Made by a program: the position numbers and the translations under genes. Shown one piece after another: positions 1 to 9,126 of a stretch of DNA of 64,000 nt. The stretch is taken from NCBI RefSeq assembly GCF_014190915.1, contig NZ_JACHVU010000001.1, positions 372,001 to 436,000 on the forward strand, written 5' to 3'. Source of the DNA: Mycolicibacterium iranicum. Lineage in GTDB: Bacteria > Actinomycetota > Actinomycetes > Mycobacteriales > Mycobacteriaceae. Under the pieces are notes generated by a model that had not been told where the DNA came from, made no database searches, and saw nothing but the letters and a program-made list of their open reading frames with translations. Numbering within the stretch: the first letter of the stretch is position 1; each line of letters starts with the position of its first letter.

Positions 1-1
1 G

Positions 2-244
2 GACGAGATGTATGTGTTCCAGGGCGGCAGCTACACCCCGGACCAGATCCAGGACCTGTTCCGGGGCCTGGGCAGCGACACCGCGGTGCTCCTCGACGGG
101 GGCGGATCGTCGGCCATCGTCCTGCGCCGCGACACCGGCGGCATGTGGGCGGGCGCTGGTTCGCCCCGCGGCTCGTGCGACACGATGGCGGTGCTGTGTG
201 ATTCGCGCGAGCGCGCGCAACCCGCCTGGCTCGCCTTCAACTAG
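2..244 (+). CDS. Phosphodiester glycosidase (NAGPA-like) domain protein, C-terminal end only
   Basis: The gene enters from the left edge, so only its last 80 or so residues are visible. They contain the stretch LDGGGSSAIV followed by a Cys-containing tail. A DGGGS(S/T) signature is typical of the phosphodiester glycosidase / NAGPA-like (DUF2233) family, whose members act on phosphodiester-linked sugars and are often exported in actinobacteria. The in-frame ATG at 8 is simply internal. The gene converges with the kinase-like gene that ends 9 bases downstream. Substrate and localisation cannot be judged from the fragment. Confidence 0.7.
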   Translation, partial: DEMYVFQGGSYTPDQIQDLFRGLGSDTAVLLDGGGSSAIVLRRDTGGMWAGAGSPRGSCDTMAVLCDSRERAQPAWLAFN

Positions 245-253
245 CGCGCCCTG

Positions 254-1012
254 TCAGACCCCGCACGCGCTGAGCGCGGCATCCCGGGTCTGCGACAGAT
301 AGCCGCGGCCGAACAGCGCGACGTGGGCCAGCAGCGGGTAGAGCTGATGCAGCGCGATGCGCTCACGCCACTCGGCGTGCAGCTGGTGCCGGGACTGGTA
401 CCCGTCGAGCACCGCATCCAGGTGCGGGCATCCGAAGAGCGCCAGCATGGCCAGATCCGTCTCCCGGTGACCGCCGTGTGCGGCGGGATCGATCAGCACC
501 ACTCCCCCGGGCGACCACAGGACATTGCCGCTCCACAGATCGCCGTGAATCCGGGCCGGTGGCTCCCCGTCGTCGAAATCCCCTGCGCGACAACGCTCCC
601 TGACGCACTCGACGGCCTCCGCGGTGGCGCCGTCCAGCCCGGCGCACGCAGCCATCGGACCCAGGCGGTGCTCGGCGTAGAACACACCCCAGGATTGCTC
701 GTGGCTGTAGGCCATCGGCAGCGGTTGCCGCAGCGGACCGAAGAACCCCGGGCCGGCCCACCCTGCCGGCGGGGCGCCGAACCCGTCCGCCCCCGCGTCA
801 TGGGTGCGGGCCAACCGGGCACCGAACTCGCGGGCGGCCTCGCGGGTCGGCGCGCCCGTTTCGACCCGCTCCAGGGTCAGCGACCCGTCGTCGACAGCGT
901 GCACACGGGCGCACGGCACGCCACCCTCGGCGGCGGCCAGCCACGCCAGGCCGGCCGCCTCGCAGGCGAAGAAGCCGTTCGGCGCGTGGCCATTTCGTTT
1001 GACGAACGGCAC
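254..1012 (-). CDS. Fructosamine/ketosamine-3-kinase family protein
   Basis: A 252-residue protein of the fructosamine kinase family, the aminoglycoside-phosphotransferase-like kinases that phosphorylate glycated amines so that they break down. The catalytic loop HGDLWSGN is at residues 156-163 and the metal-binding IDP at 174-176. A conserved FGP...Q stretch near residue 91 also fits. I chose the GTG at 1012 because it follows the stop of the upstream DUF1275 gene by 4 bases and gives the usual short N-terminus. An ATG at 1057 would add 15 residues overlapping that gene. Probably cytoplasmic and co-transcribed with the DUF1275 gene. Its physiological substrate is unknown. Confidence 0.85.
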   Translation of the reverse strand: MPFVKRNGHAPNGFFACEAAGLAWLAAAEGGVPCARVHAVDDGSLTLERVETGAPTREAAREFGARLARTHDAGADGFGAPPAGWAGPGFFGPLRQPLPMAYSHEQSWGVFYAEHRLGPMAACAGLDGATAEAVECVRERCRAGDFDDGEPPARIHGDLWSGNVLWSPGGVVLIDPAAHGGHRETDLAMLALFGCPHLDAVLDGYQSRHQLHAEWRERIALHQLYPLLAHVALFGRGYLSQTRDAALSACGV

Positions 1013-1016
1013 CGCG

Positions 1017-1697
1017 TCAGCTTTCGCCGCCACGGCCGAACCAGAAGATCGCGGCACTGACGGCGATGACGAGAGCGGCCAGTCCGATGATCGGCGCGAC
1101 CGTGAAGCGGGTCAGCGTGGCACCCACGACGGCCCCCGCGCACATCGTCAGCACCACGCCGTAGCGCAGCTTCTCGCGGTCGCCCGTGCCGCCGGCCAGC
1201 CTGCTGTCGAAACCGATGCCGACGATCGTGGACGTGAGCACCGTGGTGGACAGCTCCTGTATCCCGAACTGGCGCGCCGTCGCGTTCTGGCTACCGAAAG
1301 CCACTGCGAGACCGCAGATCAGGATGAGCTTCGTGTTGTCGTGGTAGTGCAGCACACCGGCGCCGGCCAGGATCGCCAGCACCACGAGGATCGCGACCTC
1401 GATGCCCAGGGCCGTCACCAGCCACACCCGCACCCGGCGGTCGAGGTGGCGCGACAGCCTGCCGCCGATGATCGTGCCGACGACGAACCCGGCGAACGCC
1501 ACCACCGCGGCGGTGAGGTCGACGCCCGAATGCGGTACGAACCAGAACCCGAGGAAGATGACGTTGCCCGTCATGTTCGCGACGAACACGTGGCCGAGCA
1601 CCAGCACGCTGACGGCGTCGATCAGACCGGTGGTGAACGTCAGCAGGAGCAGGGCTGTGACCGTCTGCCGTCGGGATACCGGCGAGGGGATGCCCAC
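1017..1697 (-). CDS. YoaK/DUF1275 family membrane protein
   Basis: A 226-residue membrane protein with about six hydrophobic segments. Family features include the N-terminal TGLIDAVSVLVLG and NMTGNVIFLG stretches and a central FGSQNATARQ motif, as in the YoaK/DUF1275 family, whose transport function is unproven. It begins 7 bases after the last Mce-associated gene and the kinase gene starts 4 bases after it. Read-through from the mce1 operon is therefore possible, although nothing ties it functionally to lipid import. Family assignment is firm; function is unknown. Confidence 0.85.
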   Translation of the reverse strand: MGIPSPVSRRQTVTALLLLTFTTGLIDAVSVLVLGHVFVANMTGNVIFLGFWFVPHSGVDLTAAVVAFAGFVVGTIIGGRLSRHLDRRVRVWLVTALGIEVAILVVLAILAGAGVLHYHDNTKLILICGLAVAFGSQNATARQFGIQELSTTVLTSTIVGIGFDSRLAGGTGDREKLRYGVVLTMCAGAVVGATLTRFTVAPIIGLAALVIAVSAAIFWFGRGGES

Positions 1698-1704
1698 GGC
1701 GGAC

Positions 1705-2685
1705 TTACAGCTGCGGAGTCAGATCGAACGACGTGATGGTCGACATCCGGATGATGCGCCAGTCCCCGCCTTCGCGGTGCATCGTCAAGCGGTACGACAG
1801 ATAGCGAAGCGCCGGAATGTTTTTCGTGACCGGACTGGTGGCCACCGAGTTGGTGTAGACGAGCGCTGTGGCCTCCGTCGGCACGCTGGGGGGCGAGATG
1901 GACTCGACGGCGGCACCCATCACCTCGGTGGTGTTGGTGACCTGAGCCTGTTTGTTGGGTTCGACGATCGCGTCGATGTAGCGGCGGTACTCCTCGGCGA
2001 ACTCGCCGCCGAGGTACCCCGACGCGCGATCGGCGAGCGTGGCCATGTCGTCGGGGGTGTAGGTCCACAGTGCCGAGATCGCGTCCGTCGCGGCCCGCGC
2101 GATGTCGAGCTTGGTCTGCACCAGGGCCCGCTCCGACACGTAGGGCTGGACCATCGAGGCGGCGAAGGCGCTCGCTCCGACGAACACCACCGATGCGACC
2201 GCGGCCGCGACGAGAGCGCCCCGGCCCGCCGGGCGATGCGGCACCATGACCGGGGGCTCGGTTTCGAGGTCGGAGCCCGGGTCGCTGGACTCGGAGGCCT
2301 CGACCTCGGTCTCGGTTTCGCCGGCGTTCTCTGTGACAGGCTCCGCCGTGGCCGTCTCCTTTGCCACGGTTTCCTCCGCAGCGGTTTCCTCGGTGGCGAT
2401 TTCCTCGGTCGGGGGCGGAACCGCTTCTGCCGTGCGCGTTCTCGATGCCCGGGCCGCCTTGCCCTTCGGCGTCTTGGCCGTCTCGACGGCGGGCTCGGCC
2501 ACTGTCTCGTCGGCGGCCACCGTCTCATCCACGGGCTCGGCCACCGTCTTGTCGACCACCGTCTCCACGGTGGGCTCGTCGGCCGACGGCTTGGACCGAC
2601 GGCCGAAGAACCGCCGCCGTGGACGCTCGGCAGTGGCGTTGCCGTCGGCGGTCAGATCACCTGAATCAGGTTGCTGATCTTCCAC
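1705..2685 (-). CDS. Mce-associated membrane protein with long acidic N-terminus (Rv0178-like)
   Basis: About 326 residues and the last of four Mce-associated genes. The first 145 residues are a low-complexity, Glu/Thr/Val/Ala-rich tract with a basic patch (RPRRRFFGRRSK). A single membrane helix follows (about 155-177), then an extracytoplasmic NTF2-like domain typical of Mce-associated proteins, ending FDLTPQL. I chose the GTG at 2685 because GGAAGG lies 6 bases upstream. An ATG at 2718 is also open. It overlaps the 3' end of the preceding gene by 34 bases, suggesting coupled translation. By position it matches Rv0178, which I recall as clearly shorter, so the acidic extension looks lineage-specific. 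Such proteins are thought to stabilise Mce complexes. Confidence 0.8.
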   Translation of the reverse strand: MEDQQPDSGDLTADGNATAERPRRRFFGRRSKPSADEPTVETVVDKTVAEPVDETVAADETVAEPAVETAKTPKGKAARASRTRTAEAVPPPTEEIATEETAAEETVAKETATAEPVTENAGETETEVEASESSDPGSDLETEPPVMVPHRPAGRGALVAAAVASVVFVGASAFAASMVQPYVSERALVQTKLDIARAATDAISALWTYTPDDMATLADRASGYLGGEFAEEYRRYIDAIVEPNKQAQVTNTTEVMGAAVESISPPSVPTEATALVYTNSVATSPVTKNIPALRYLSYRLTMHREGGDWRIIRMSTITSFDLTPQL

Positions 2686-3224
2686 TGCTGTCCTTCCTTG
2701 ACAGTTGTTGCGAGCCAACGACTTCCGCTCTCGATCGTCGACTTGCCGTCCGGCGTCTTCGAGGTGACCTTCATGGCCAGCAGGATGTCGGCGCTACCGT
2801 CTTCATTGCGCCGTTGCACCCCTGCCGCCAGGACCGATCCGGTGCTCGGCTCGGAACGCGCGACCTGGATCAGGATCTCGTTGAGCCGTTCGTTGAAGTT
2901 CTTCGCGAACTCACCGGTCGCCTGGCCCTTGATGCGGTCGGCGTAAGCGTTGGCGTTGAACGGGTCGAGGCTGGTGTAGCCGACCATGAACTCGCTGGTG
3001 TAGCCGAGCGCGGCCGCGTCGTACAGCTCCTCGCGGCGGTCCTGGTCGTGCCGGACGAGCATGAAGGTGCTCGCGCCGATCGCTGCTGCGAGCACCAGGG
3101 CACACAGCGCTGCCACGACCGGGAGACCCCAGCGGCGGGGCTTCTTCGGGGAGACCCCGAAGTAGTCGGCCCCGACGACGTCCTCGGTGGTGTCGTCGTC
3201 GGTGAATCTGCGCCGCGGGCTCAC
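2652..3224 (-). CDS. Mce-associated membrane protein (Rv0177-like)
   Basis: A 190-residue protein with a short basic cytoplasmic N-terminus (SPRRRF), a membrane helix at about residues 30-52 and an outside domain of the Mce-associated, NTF2-like type. The GTG at 3224 overlaps the upstream stop in a GTGA arrangement, which is the best reason to prefer it over the much longer open frame upstream. It ends ISNLIQVI inside the next gene. Position as third of the four genes after mce1F matches Rv0177. Expected to sit in the inner membrane beside the Mce1 transporter. Function is inferred from context only. Confidence 0.8.
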   Translation of the reverse strand: MSPRRRFTDDDTTEDVVGADYFGVSPKKPRRWGLPVVAALCALVLAAAIGASTFMLVRHDQDRREELYDAAALGYTSEFMVGYTSLDPFNANAYADRIKGQATGEFAKNFNERLNEILIQVARSEPSTGSVLAAGVQRRNEDGSADILLAMKVTSKTPDGKSTIESGSRWLATTVKEGQQWKISNLIQVI

Positions 3225-4198
3225 TGGCCGCCCTGACTCATCGCGGGTTTCTTGAGCACCGTCAGGTTCGCGACCTGCCACTGGCCGCCCGACGACTTCT
3301 CGAAGTCGACGCGGACGGTGGCGGTGATGAACTTCTGATCCTCCGGTTTGGAACCGCGCTGGCCCTGCATCGCCAACAACATCGACGCGCGATCGTGGGT
3401 CACGGGCGGGTCCGTGAGGACGACGCTGTTGACGGCCCAGTACTCGTTGGTGGCAGCCCCGGCGTTCAGCACCGCCTGCTGCTGGGCGATCAGCTGCGCC
3501 CGGTACCCCTTGGTGGTCAGCGACTGCGCACGCGCGAAATCGTCCGCCATGGTGTCCGCGCCGTAGCTCAGCATCTGCTCGACGATCCTGGGTCCCTGCT
3601 CGGCGACCTGCTGGCGGGCCGTGTCCACGGCACGCTCCTGGCGGTAGACCACCGCGTAGGCCAGCCCCACGCCCGCGACCGACAGCACAGCCGCCGCGAT
3701 CAGGACCTTGGCGACCAGGCTGCGCATGTCGCGCCGCGGCGGGTCGGCCCGCACCACCTCGGTGCGCGCCAGCATGTCGGCGAAGGTGCGTCGGCGCCGG
3801 TCCCACAGCGGCCACAACCATCCGATGAACAGCGCCGCGGTGTCGAGCAGGTGGGCCACGTCGCGCAGGGTCAACCGCAGGATGCCCACGGCCGCGCCGT
3901 CGGGCCTGCGGACCGCGATGCCGGTCAGTGCCCGTCCCAGCGTCCACCCCGTCACGGTGGGCAGAACCAGCCGATTGACCACCATCGCGACGAAGGTGAG
4001 CGCGAAGAGCGCGGCGAACACCCAGCGAGGCCACGCATCGGCGGGCGTGCTGAACGCCAGGATCGCCATCGTCGCCATCACGGCGAGGGCGGGCAACGTG
4101 TCGACGGCGAGCGCCCCGGCACGGCGCAGCCACGGGGCCCGCGCCACCTCCGGAACCGTGTCTTCGGGAGTGGTCGTCGTATCGAGGACGGCCGTCAC
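3221..4198 (-). CDS. RDD-domain Mce-associated membrane protein (Rv0176-like)
   Basis: A 325-residue fusion. The N-terminal half is an RDD-type membrane domain: LRRAGALAVDTLPALAV, then hydrophobic segments and a TGWTLGRALTGIAVR stretch. After a further helix at about 165-187 comes an extracytoplasmic Mce-associated domain ending in KKPAMSQGGQ. The GTG start at 4198 shares bases with the stop of the preceding gene (GTGA), and the stop overlaps the next gene the same way. The same two-part architecture and position are known for Rv0176 in the M. tuberculosis mce1 operon. It probably helps assemble or stabilise the importer in the membrane. Confidence 0.82.
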   Translation of the reverse strand: MTAVLDTTTTPEDTVPEVARAPWLRRAGALAVDTLPALAVMATMAILAFSTPADAWPRWVFAALFALTFVAMVVNRLVLPTVTGWTLGRALTGIAVRRPDGAAVGILRLTLRDVAHLLDTAALFIGWLWPLWDRRRRTFADMLARTEVVRADPPRRDMRSLVAKVLIAAAVLSVAGVGLAYAVVYRQERAVDTARQQVAEQGPRIVEQMLSYGADTMADDFARAQSLTTKGYRAQLIAQQQAVLNAGAATNEYWAVNSVVLTDPPVTHDRASMLLAMQGQRGSKPEDQKFITATVRVDFEKSSGGQWQVANLTVLKKPAMSQGGQ

Positions 4199-4794
4199 GA
4201 GTTGACCTGGTCCAGCCTGGCGATCCGGTACCGCCCGTCGTCGAACGCCATGGTCGCGCGCAGGCGGTAGCCGACCTGCTGATCGGCGGCTTCGGCGTTG
4301 GTGATCCGCACCCGGACCGCGACCAGCACGTTGACCGACCCGTCGTCGTTGTGCCGTTCCACCGCGGCCCGCAGGTCGTCCACGGCGACGGTAGCGCTGG
4401 CCGCCGAGTAGGCCTCGGCGACCACGCTGGAGAACAGCCCGGCCTGCACGCCGAAGTCCCCGGTGGAACAGTCCAGGATCTTCGACTGCGCGGCCATCAT
4501 CGCCTGGGTGTCGGGCGCCTGGGTGGCGGCCACGCAGTCCTTGGCGGCCGCCAGCGCGGCCTCGTCGGAGCGCGCGTTGTCCGCCGCCTGCTCGTTGGCA
4601 CGATGCGCGAAGTAGCCGCCCGCGATCGCACCGCCGGACAGCAGCGCGAGCGCCACGCAGATCGACGCCAGCCAGCCGTTTCCGAGCCGGGTGGGCCTGC
4701 GATCGTCTATCGGGGTTTGGTCGGGGGATGCCGCTTCGGCGACGTCGTCTTCGGTGGTGGGGTTCAGCCGGCTGGTGCCAGCATCTCCTTCCAT
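4195..4794 (-). CDS. Mce-associated membrane protein (Rv0175-like)
   Basis: A 199-residue single-pass membrane protein, the first accessory gene after mce1F. A charged cytoplasmic N-terminus is followed by a helix at about residues 41-64 (GWLASICVALALLSGG) and a periplasmic-side domain with two cysteines in KDCVAATQ and KILDCSTGD that could form a disulfide. The ATG at 4794 lies inside the last 31 bases of mce1F and has a GGAG-type ribosome site just upstream, so translation is probably coupled. The position matches Rv0175. Role in Mce1 stability is inferred from the family. Confidence 0.8.
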   Translation of the reverse strand: MEGDAGTSRLNPTTEDDVAEAASPDQTPIDDRRPTRLGNGWLASICVALALLSGGAIAGGYFAHRANEQAADNARSDEAALAAAKDCVAATQAPDTQAMMAAQSKILDCSTGDFGVQAGLFSSVVAEAYSAASATVAVDDLRAAVERHNDDGSVNVLVAVRVRITNAEAADQQVGYRLRATMAFDDGRYRIARLDQVNS

Positions 4795-6326
4795 CCGTCG
4801 TCTCCTGGGTTACTCGAATTGTTCACGTTGTACCTGACGCCGTCAGGACCTAACACCTCACCGCTGCTGGGGCTGTAGCCGGCGGTGGTCCCCGGAGGTC
4901 CCTGCGCTGGAGTGTAGATGCACGGATTGGGCTGCTGCCCGCTGCAGCTGACGCTACCCGAGCCCGGCGGGCTGATCGGATCACTGATCGGCGCTGTGCT
5001 CCGCGGTGCCGGCAGCATGTCGGCGGGCAACGGGTTCATGCCGTTGTTCACCGAGGGTGCCTGCACCACCTGGCCCGGCGCGACCCGCTGGTCGCAGCGT
5101 GCGCCGGGAGCCGGGCAGGCCACGATCTGGTTGGGGTCGCCGTACCAGGGGTTGGTGCCCAGCGGTACGTACGGCTCGTTGCTCCGGCACTCCCGAGGGC
5201 TCGCGGCGCGCTTGCCCGGCACGTCGGCACACGGGTAGTTGCGCGCGCCGCGGACGGCGTTGCCCTGAAAATCCTTCGGGATCTTGCAGTAGGTGCCGTT
5301 CGGCAGTGGCGCCATGCTGGTGTCGGCCGGGGACCGCCACTCCGAGGCGGGCACGAAGCCCGTCAGGCACGGCGGCGGCTGGTTGATCGACAGCCCGAAG
5401 TGCAGCAGACCGCCTTCTTCGAAGATCGAGCCCATCTGCAGTGCGGCAGCGCCCTGCGGCAGGATCACGAACGCCTGCTCAAGGCCCTTGTTGTAGCGCT
5501 TGAGCATGTCGAGGACCACCGACAGGTTGGCCAGGGTCTGCGGTAGCGAGTCACGGGTGTCGCTGAACACCCCGGCGACCTGGTCAAGCGTCGGGGCCGC
5601 CTGTTGCAGACCGCTGCGCAGCGCCGGATCCTGCTCGGCGGCCTGGGAGGCGATGACGTTCAGGTTGCGCGACCACTGCTGGATCGCGTCACCGGACTGC
5701 ACCTGGCTGTCGAGGATCGGCGCGGCGTTGGTGATGATGTCGTTGACCTGGGGCAGGTTGTCGCGGAACCCCTCGGCGATATTGGTCGTCGAGTCGACGA
5801 GGCGCTGCAGCGCCGGACCGAGACCGCCCACCGCGAGCGAGGTCTCCGTCAGCAGCACGTCGATCTTTTCCTTCGGCAGCACCGCCAGACCTTCGTTGGC
5901 TGCGTCGAGCGTCGGACCGACCTCGGCCGGAACGGTGCTCTCCGTGATGGTCTGGCCGGGGCTCAGATACCGGTCCGTGTCGCTTTCGGACACCAGGTCC
6001 AGATACTGCTCACCGATCGCCGACACCGAGTGGACGTTGGCGATCGCGTCCGCGGGGATCTTGACCTCGTTGTCGATGCTCATCGTCGCCCGGGCACCGG
6101 TCTCGGTCGGCTCGACCTCCGTCACCTTGCCGATCTGCGTGCCGCGGTAGGTGACGTTGGCGGTCCCGTAGAGGCCGCCGGAACGCTCCAGCTGCGCGTA
6201 GAGCGTGTACTGCCCCACGCCCGCCAGGCTGGGCAGGCGCAGGTAGTACAGCCCCAGCACCCCGACCGCGAGGATGGTCAGGATCGTGAAGATGATCAGC
6301 TGGATCTTGACGAAACGCGTCAACAC
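4764..6326 (-). CDS. mce1F: Mce1 family substrate-binding protein Mce1F
   Basis: A 520-residue Mce protein and the last of six. It has an N-terminal membrane anchor (about residues 8-28), a MlaD/MCE beta-barrel domain at about 37-115 (VTYRGTQIGKVTEVEPT, IGEQYLDL), a helical needle-forming region to about 320, and a Pro/Ser/Cys-rich tail. Six Mce subunits form a tube carrying fatty or mycolic acids across the periplasm to the YrbE permeases. The GTG start at 6326 follows the mce1E stop by 3 bases. The C-terminal 200 residues are disordered-looking with several cysteines. Identity as the F subunit rests on order and length. Confidence 0.92.
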   Translation of the reverse strand: MLTRFVKIQLIIFTILTILAVGVLGLYYLRLPSLAGVGQYTLYAQLERSGGLYGTANVTYRGTQIGKVTEVEPTETGARATMSIDNEVKIPADAIANVHSVSAIGEQYLDLVSESDTDRYLSPGQTITESTVPAEVGPTLDAANEGLAVLPKEKIDVLLTETSLAVGGLGPALQRLVDSTTNIAEGFRDNLPQVNDIITNAAPILDSQVQSGDAIQQWSRNLNVIASQAAEQDPALRSGLQQAAPTLDQVAGVFSDTRDSLPQTLANLSVVLDMLKRYNKGLEQAFVILPQGAAALQMGSIFEEGGLLHFGLSINQPPPCLTGFVPASEWRSPADTSMAPLPNGTYCKIPKDFQGNAVRGARNYPCADVPGKRAASPRECRSNEPYVPLGTNPWYGDPNQIVACPAPGARCDQRVAPGQVVQAPSVNNGMNPLPADMLPAPRSTAPISDPISPPGSGSVSCSGQQPNPCIYTPAQGPPGTTAGYSPSSGEVLGPDGVRYNVNNSSNPGDDGWKEMLAPAG

Positions 6327-6329
6327 CGC

Positions 6330-7475
6330 TCACTCACCCCTTTCGATGAGTGGCCCGCCCGGCGCCGAGTTCGGGTTCGGCGTGAAACGGACATCCGGGA
6401 TCATCGTCTTCGGATCGCGGCCCCACGCCTGCTCAAGCGCGCGCAGCATGCCCGAAACACCTGTGCCGGACAGGAATCCGTTGTCGATTGCCGACAGCGT
6501 CAGGTCCACCATCAGTGAGACGTTGATGTAGTCGCCGCGCACCGCCTTCGGCACGTTCTCGATGCTGAACGGTGCGGTCGGGAGCATCTTGAGCGCACCG
6601 ATCAGGTACGGCGAGGCCTTGGCGAGCTCCCTCAGCGGCCGCTGCAGATTGGCCAGGTTCGTGTTGAGGTTGTCGCTGACCGGGGCCAGGGCATCCTCGG
6701 CGGCGCCACTGATGCGGCCCAGCGCCTCGACGGCATCGGCGAACAGGTCGCGGGTCTCGGCGAAATGCTGGATCAGCGGCGGGAACTCGGTGAGTACCGC
6801 GTCGAGCGTCTCGTTGCGCTGCTCGACGATGGTCAGCAGCCGGTTGGTCGAGTCGATCGCCCGCGTGATGTCGGCGCGCTGCTGGTTCAGCTCGTCGGTG
6901 AAGGTGTCGAGCCGACCGAGGAACGTGCGGATCTCATCGGCACGGCCGTTGAGCACGTTGTAGATCTCGGTCTGGATGGTCTCTAGGTTGGACACGCCGC
7001 CACCGGTCACGATCGACGCGATGCTCGCGAGCACACGCTCCGTCGTCGGGAACGCCTCGGCGTTCTTCAACGGGATGACGTCGCCGGTCTTGAGCTTCTC
7101 CGGGGACGGGTTCGGCGGCAGGTCCAGCTGCACGTGCTGCGAACCCAGCAGGCTGGTCTGACCGATCTTGGCCAACGTGTTCTCGGGCAGCTGCACCGAC
7201 GACTCGAGATCGAGAGTCAGCGTCGCCACCCAGTTCTTCAGCTCGATGGAGCGGACGCGTCCGACGTACACGTCGGCCACTCGCACGCGGCTGTTCACGT
7301 TGAGCGCCAACGTGTCCGGCATCTGCACGTAGATCGTGGTGCGCTCCGAACCGGTGCCGGGACCGCCCGGCAGCGGCACGTTCGAGATGCCCTTCCACGA
7401 ACCGCAGGAGGTCAGCATCAGTGCCGCCGCGGACAGCGCGACGGTACGACGGCCGAGCTTGGTCCACCTGGTCAT
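6330..7475 (-). CDS. lprK: Mce1 lipoprotein LprK (Mce1E)
   Basis: A 381-residue lipoprotein member of the Mce hexamer. The signal peptide ends in a lipobox, MLTSC, with the lipidated cysteine at residue 24. The MCE domain follows (SRVRVADVYVGRVRSIEL, TSLLGSQHVQL), then coiled helical segments. The ATG at 7475 overlaps the mce1D stop (ATGA) and has GGAGG 6 bases upstream. In M. tuberculosis the fifth mce1 gene is likewise the only lipoprotein, named lprK. It ends 3 bases before mce1F, so it is co-transcribed with it. Confidence 0.93.
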   Translation of the reverse strand: MTRWTKLGRRTVALSAAALMLTSCGSWKGISNVPLPGGPGTGSERTTIYVQMPDTLALNVNSRVRVADVYVGRVRSIELKNWVATLTLDLESSVQLPENTLAKIGQTSLLGSQHVQLDLPPNPSPEKLKTGDVIPLKNAEAFPTTERVLASIASIVTGGGVSNLETIQTEIYNVLNGRADEIRTFLGRLDTFTDELNQQRADITRAIDSTNRLLTIVEQRNETLDAVLTEFPPLIQHFAETRDLFADAVEALGRISGAAEDALAPVSDNLNTNLANLQRPLRELAKASPYLIGALKMLPTAPFSIENVPKAVRGDYINVSLMVDLTLSAIDNGFLSGTGVSGMLRALEQAWGRDPKTMIPDVRFTPNPNSAPGGPLIERGE

Positions 7476-9112
7476 CGCGTTCCTCCTGCCTCGGCCGGCA
7501 ACAGCGGGCCGGACGGTGCCGCAGGCGCTGCGGGAGCCGGAGCCGCCGGTGCGGCGGGCGCCCTCAGCACGTCACCCTGTACGACGCCCGGCGCCGGCGC
7601 GGGCGGGGGGCCCGGCTGCGGATACCACGGCGGCGGCAGCGGATTGTTCTGGTCGAACGCGTTCGGGGGCCCGGGCAGGTTGCCGTTGCGCGTCGTCCCG
7701 AAGGCGGGCGGCGCGGCCGGCGGCACGATGTCGGGTCCGCCCATCAGCTCGGCGAGCGACTCGGGGGTCAGCATGTTCTTGGTGAACGGCTGAACCTCGA
7801 CGCCCTGCATACCCGGCGCCACGATCCATCCCGGCTCGTGGTTGCCGTGCGAGAACAGGGTGTCACGCGACCAGATACCCGGCACGGTCGTGTCCTTGTA
7901 GCCGGCGGGCGGCTGCAGACGCGGCTCGGAGTACGCGATCTGCTTGGGCAAGGTCATCGCCGTCTGCAGCTGGTTGGCGCCGAACGGCAGGTAGTTGAAC
8001 TTGATGGCGTCCAGGATCGGGCCCAGGTACTGCGCGCACAGCTCGGCTGACTCCTGGTAACCCAGCCGGCTGCCGGCCTGGATCGAGCTGCAGATGAACT
8101 CCATCGGGTTGGCGAAGTTCGAGATGACCGGCATACCGACGATGCCGCCCGCGTTCGCCGACGCGATGTTCAGGATGTTCGCGGCGAGGTTGGGGTAGAC
8201 GTGCAGACCCGTCTCCAGGCCGTCGAGGGGCTCCGGCTGCAGGATCGCGTTGGTCGTCTCGGCCAGGTTGTTGATGTCCGTGGTGAGGACTTCGCCGTTC
8301 TTGTCGATGAATCCCCGTGTGGTGGTGAGCAGTTCGTTGAGGTCCTGCAGTGCGGTGGCCACCTCGCGGTCGGTGTTGGTGAACGCGTTGGTGAACTGCG
8401 CGAGGTCGTCGTTCAACGCGACGAACTGCTGATCGCTCTGGTGCAGCGCATTGACGAACAGCGCCAGGCTCTTGACGACGCTGAAGAAGTCGCCGCGGCC
8501 CTCGTTCAACGCGAACAGGGCCTCCGAGAGGTTGTTCAGCGTGCGGTTGAGCTGCTCGCCCTTGCCGGCGAAACCGTCGGCCGCCGATTCGATGATGTCG
8601 CCGAACGGGCCCTTGGGCTGTTCCGGTGTCGGACCGAGGTCGGTCAGCAGGCGGCTGAGCGAATCGCGCAGGTCGTCGTACTCGACGGGCACCTGCGTGC
8701 GGTCGAGGCCTAGGACGGCGTCGTCGGGAAGCTCCCGCCCGCCGGTGTAGGGCGGCGACAGCTGGATCGTGCGCGACGCGACCAGGCTCGGGTTCAGGAT
8801 CGACGCCGTGGCGTTCTCGGGGACCTTGTACTTGCTGTCGTAATGGAAGGTCACCTTCATCTTGTCGCCGTCGGGCTCGATCTTGTCGATCGTGCCGACC
8901 TGCACGCCCATGATCTGGACCTTGTCACCGGGATAGAGGGCCAGCGTCTGCGTGAAGTACGCGACGACGGTCTTGGTGGTGACCTGCTTGTAGAACTGAT
9001 AGCCCAGGAACGCGCCGACGACCACGAGGATCAGAACGACGGTGCCGACGATCACCGCGGTGCGAGATACGCCCGGCACCTTCAGGTTCCGGATGTTGAA
9101 AACGGTCGACAT
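7472..9112 (-). CDS. mce1D: Mce1 family substrate-binding protein Mce1D
   Basis: A 546-residue Mce protein. It has a membrane anchor at about 20-42, an MCE domain at about 48-125 (YPGDKVQIMGVQVGTIDKI), a long helical region and a Pro/Ala-rich tail over about the last 100 residues with repeated PAAPAPAAP. The tail is probably unstructured and may extend into or through the cell wall. It sits 14 bases after mce1C and its stop overlaps the mce1E start. Assignment as subunit D follows from order in a six-gene set. Confidence 0.92.
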   Translation of the reverse strand: MSTVFNIRNLKVPGVSRTAVIVGTVVLILVVVGAFLGYQFYKQVTTKTVVAYFTQTLALYPGDKVQIMGVQVGTIDKIEPDGDKMKVTFHYDSKYKVPENATASILNPSLVASRTIQLSPPYTGGRELPDDAVLGLDRTQVPVEYDDLRDSLSRLLTDLGPTPEQPKGPFGDIIESAADGFAGKGEQLNRTLNNLSEALFALNEGRGDFFSVVKSLALFVNALHQSDQQFVALNDDLAQFTNAFTNTDREVATALQDLNELLTTTRGFIDKNGEVLTTDINNLAETTNAILQPEPLDGLETGLHVYPNLAANILNIASANAGGIVGMPVISNFANPMEFICSSIQAGSRLGYQESAELCAQYLGPILDAIKFNYLPFGANQLQTAMTLPKQIAYSEPRLQPPAGYKDTTVPGIWSRDTLFSHGNHEPGWIVAPGMQGVEVQPFTKNMLTPESLAELMGGPDIVPPAAPPAFGTTRNGNLPGPPNAFDQNNPLPPPWYPQPGPPPAPAPGVVQGDVLRAPAAPAAPAPAAPAAPSGPLLPAEAGGTR

Positions 9113-9126
9113 GGTCTCCTACCCCC

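Noticed and set aside
2686..4133. Long upstream extension of the Rv0177-like frame
   Set aside because: The part before 3224 is an antisense-like Arg-rich shadow of the RDD-domain gene. The GTGA overlap start is better.
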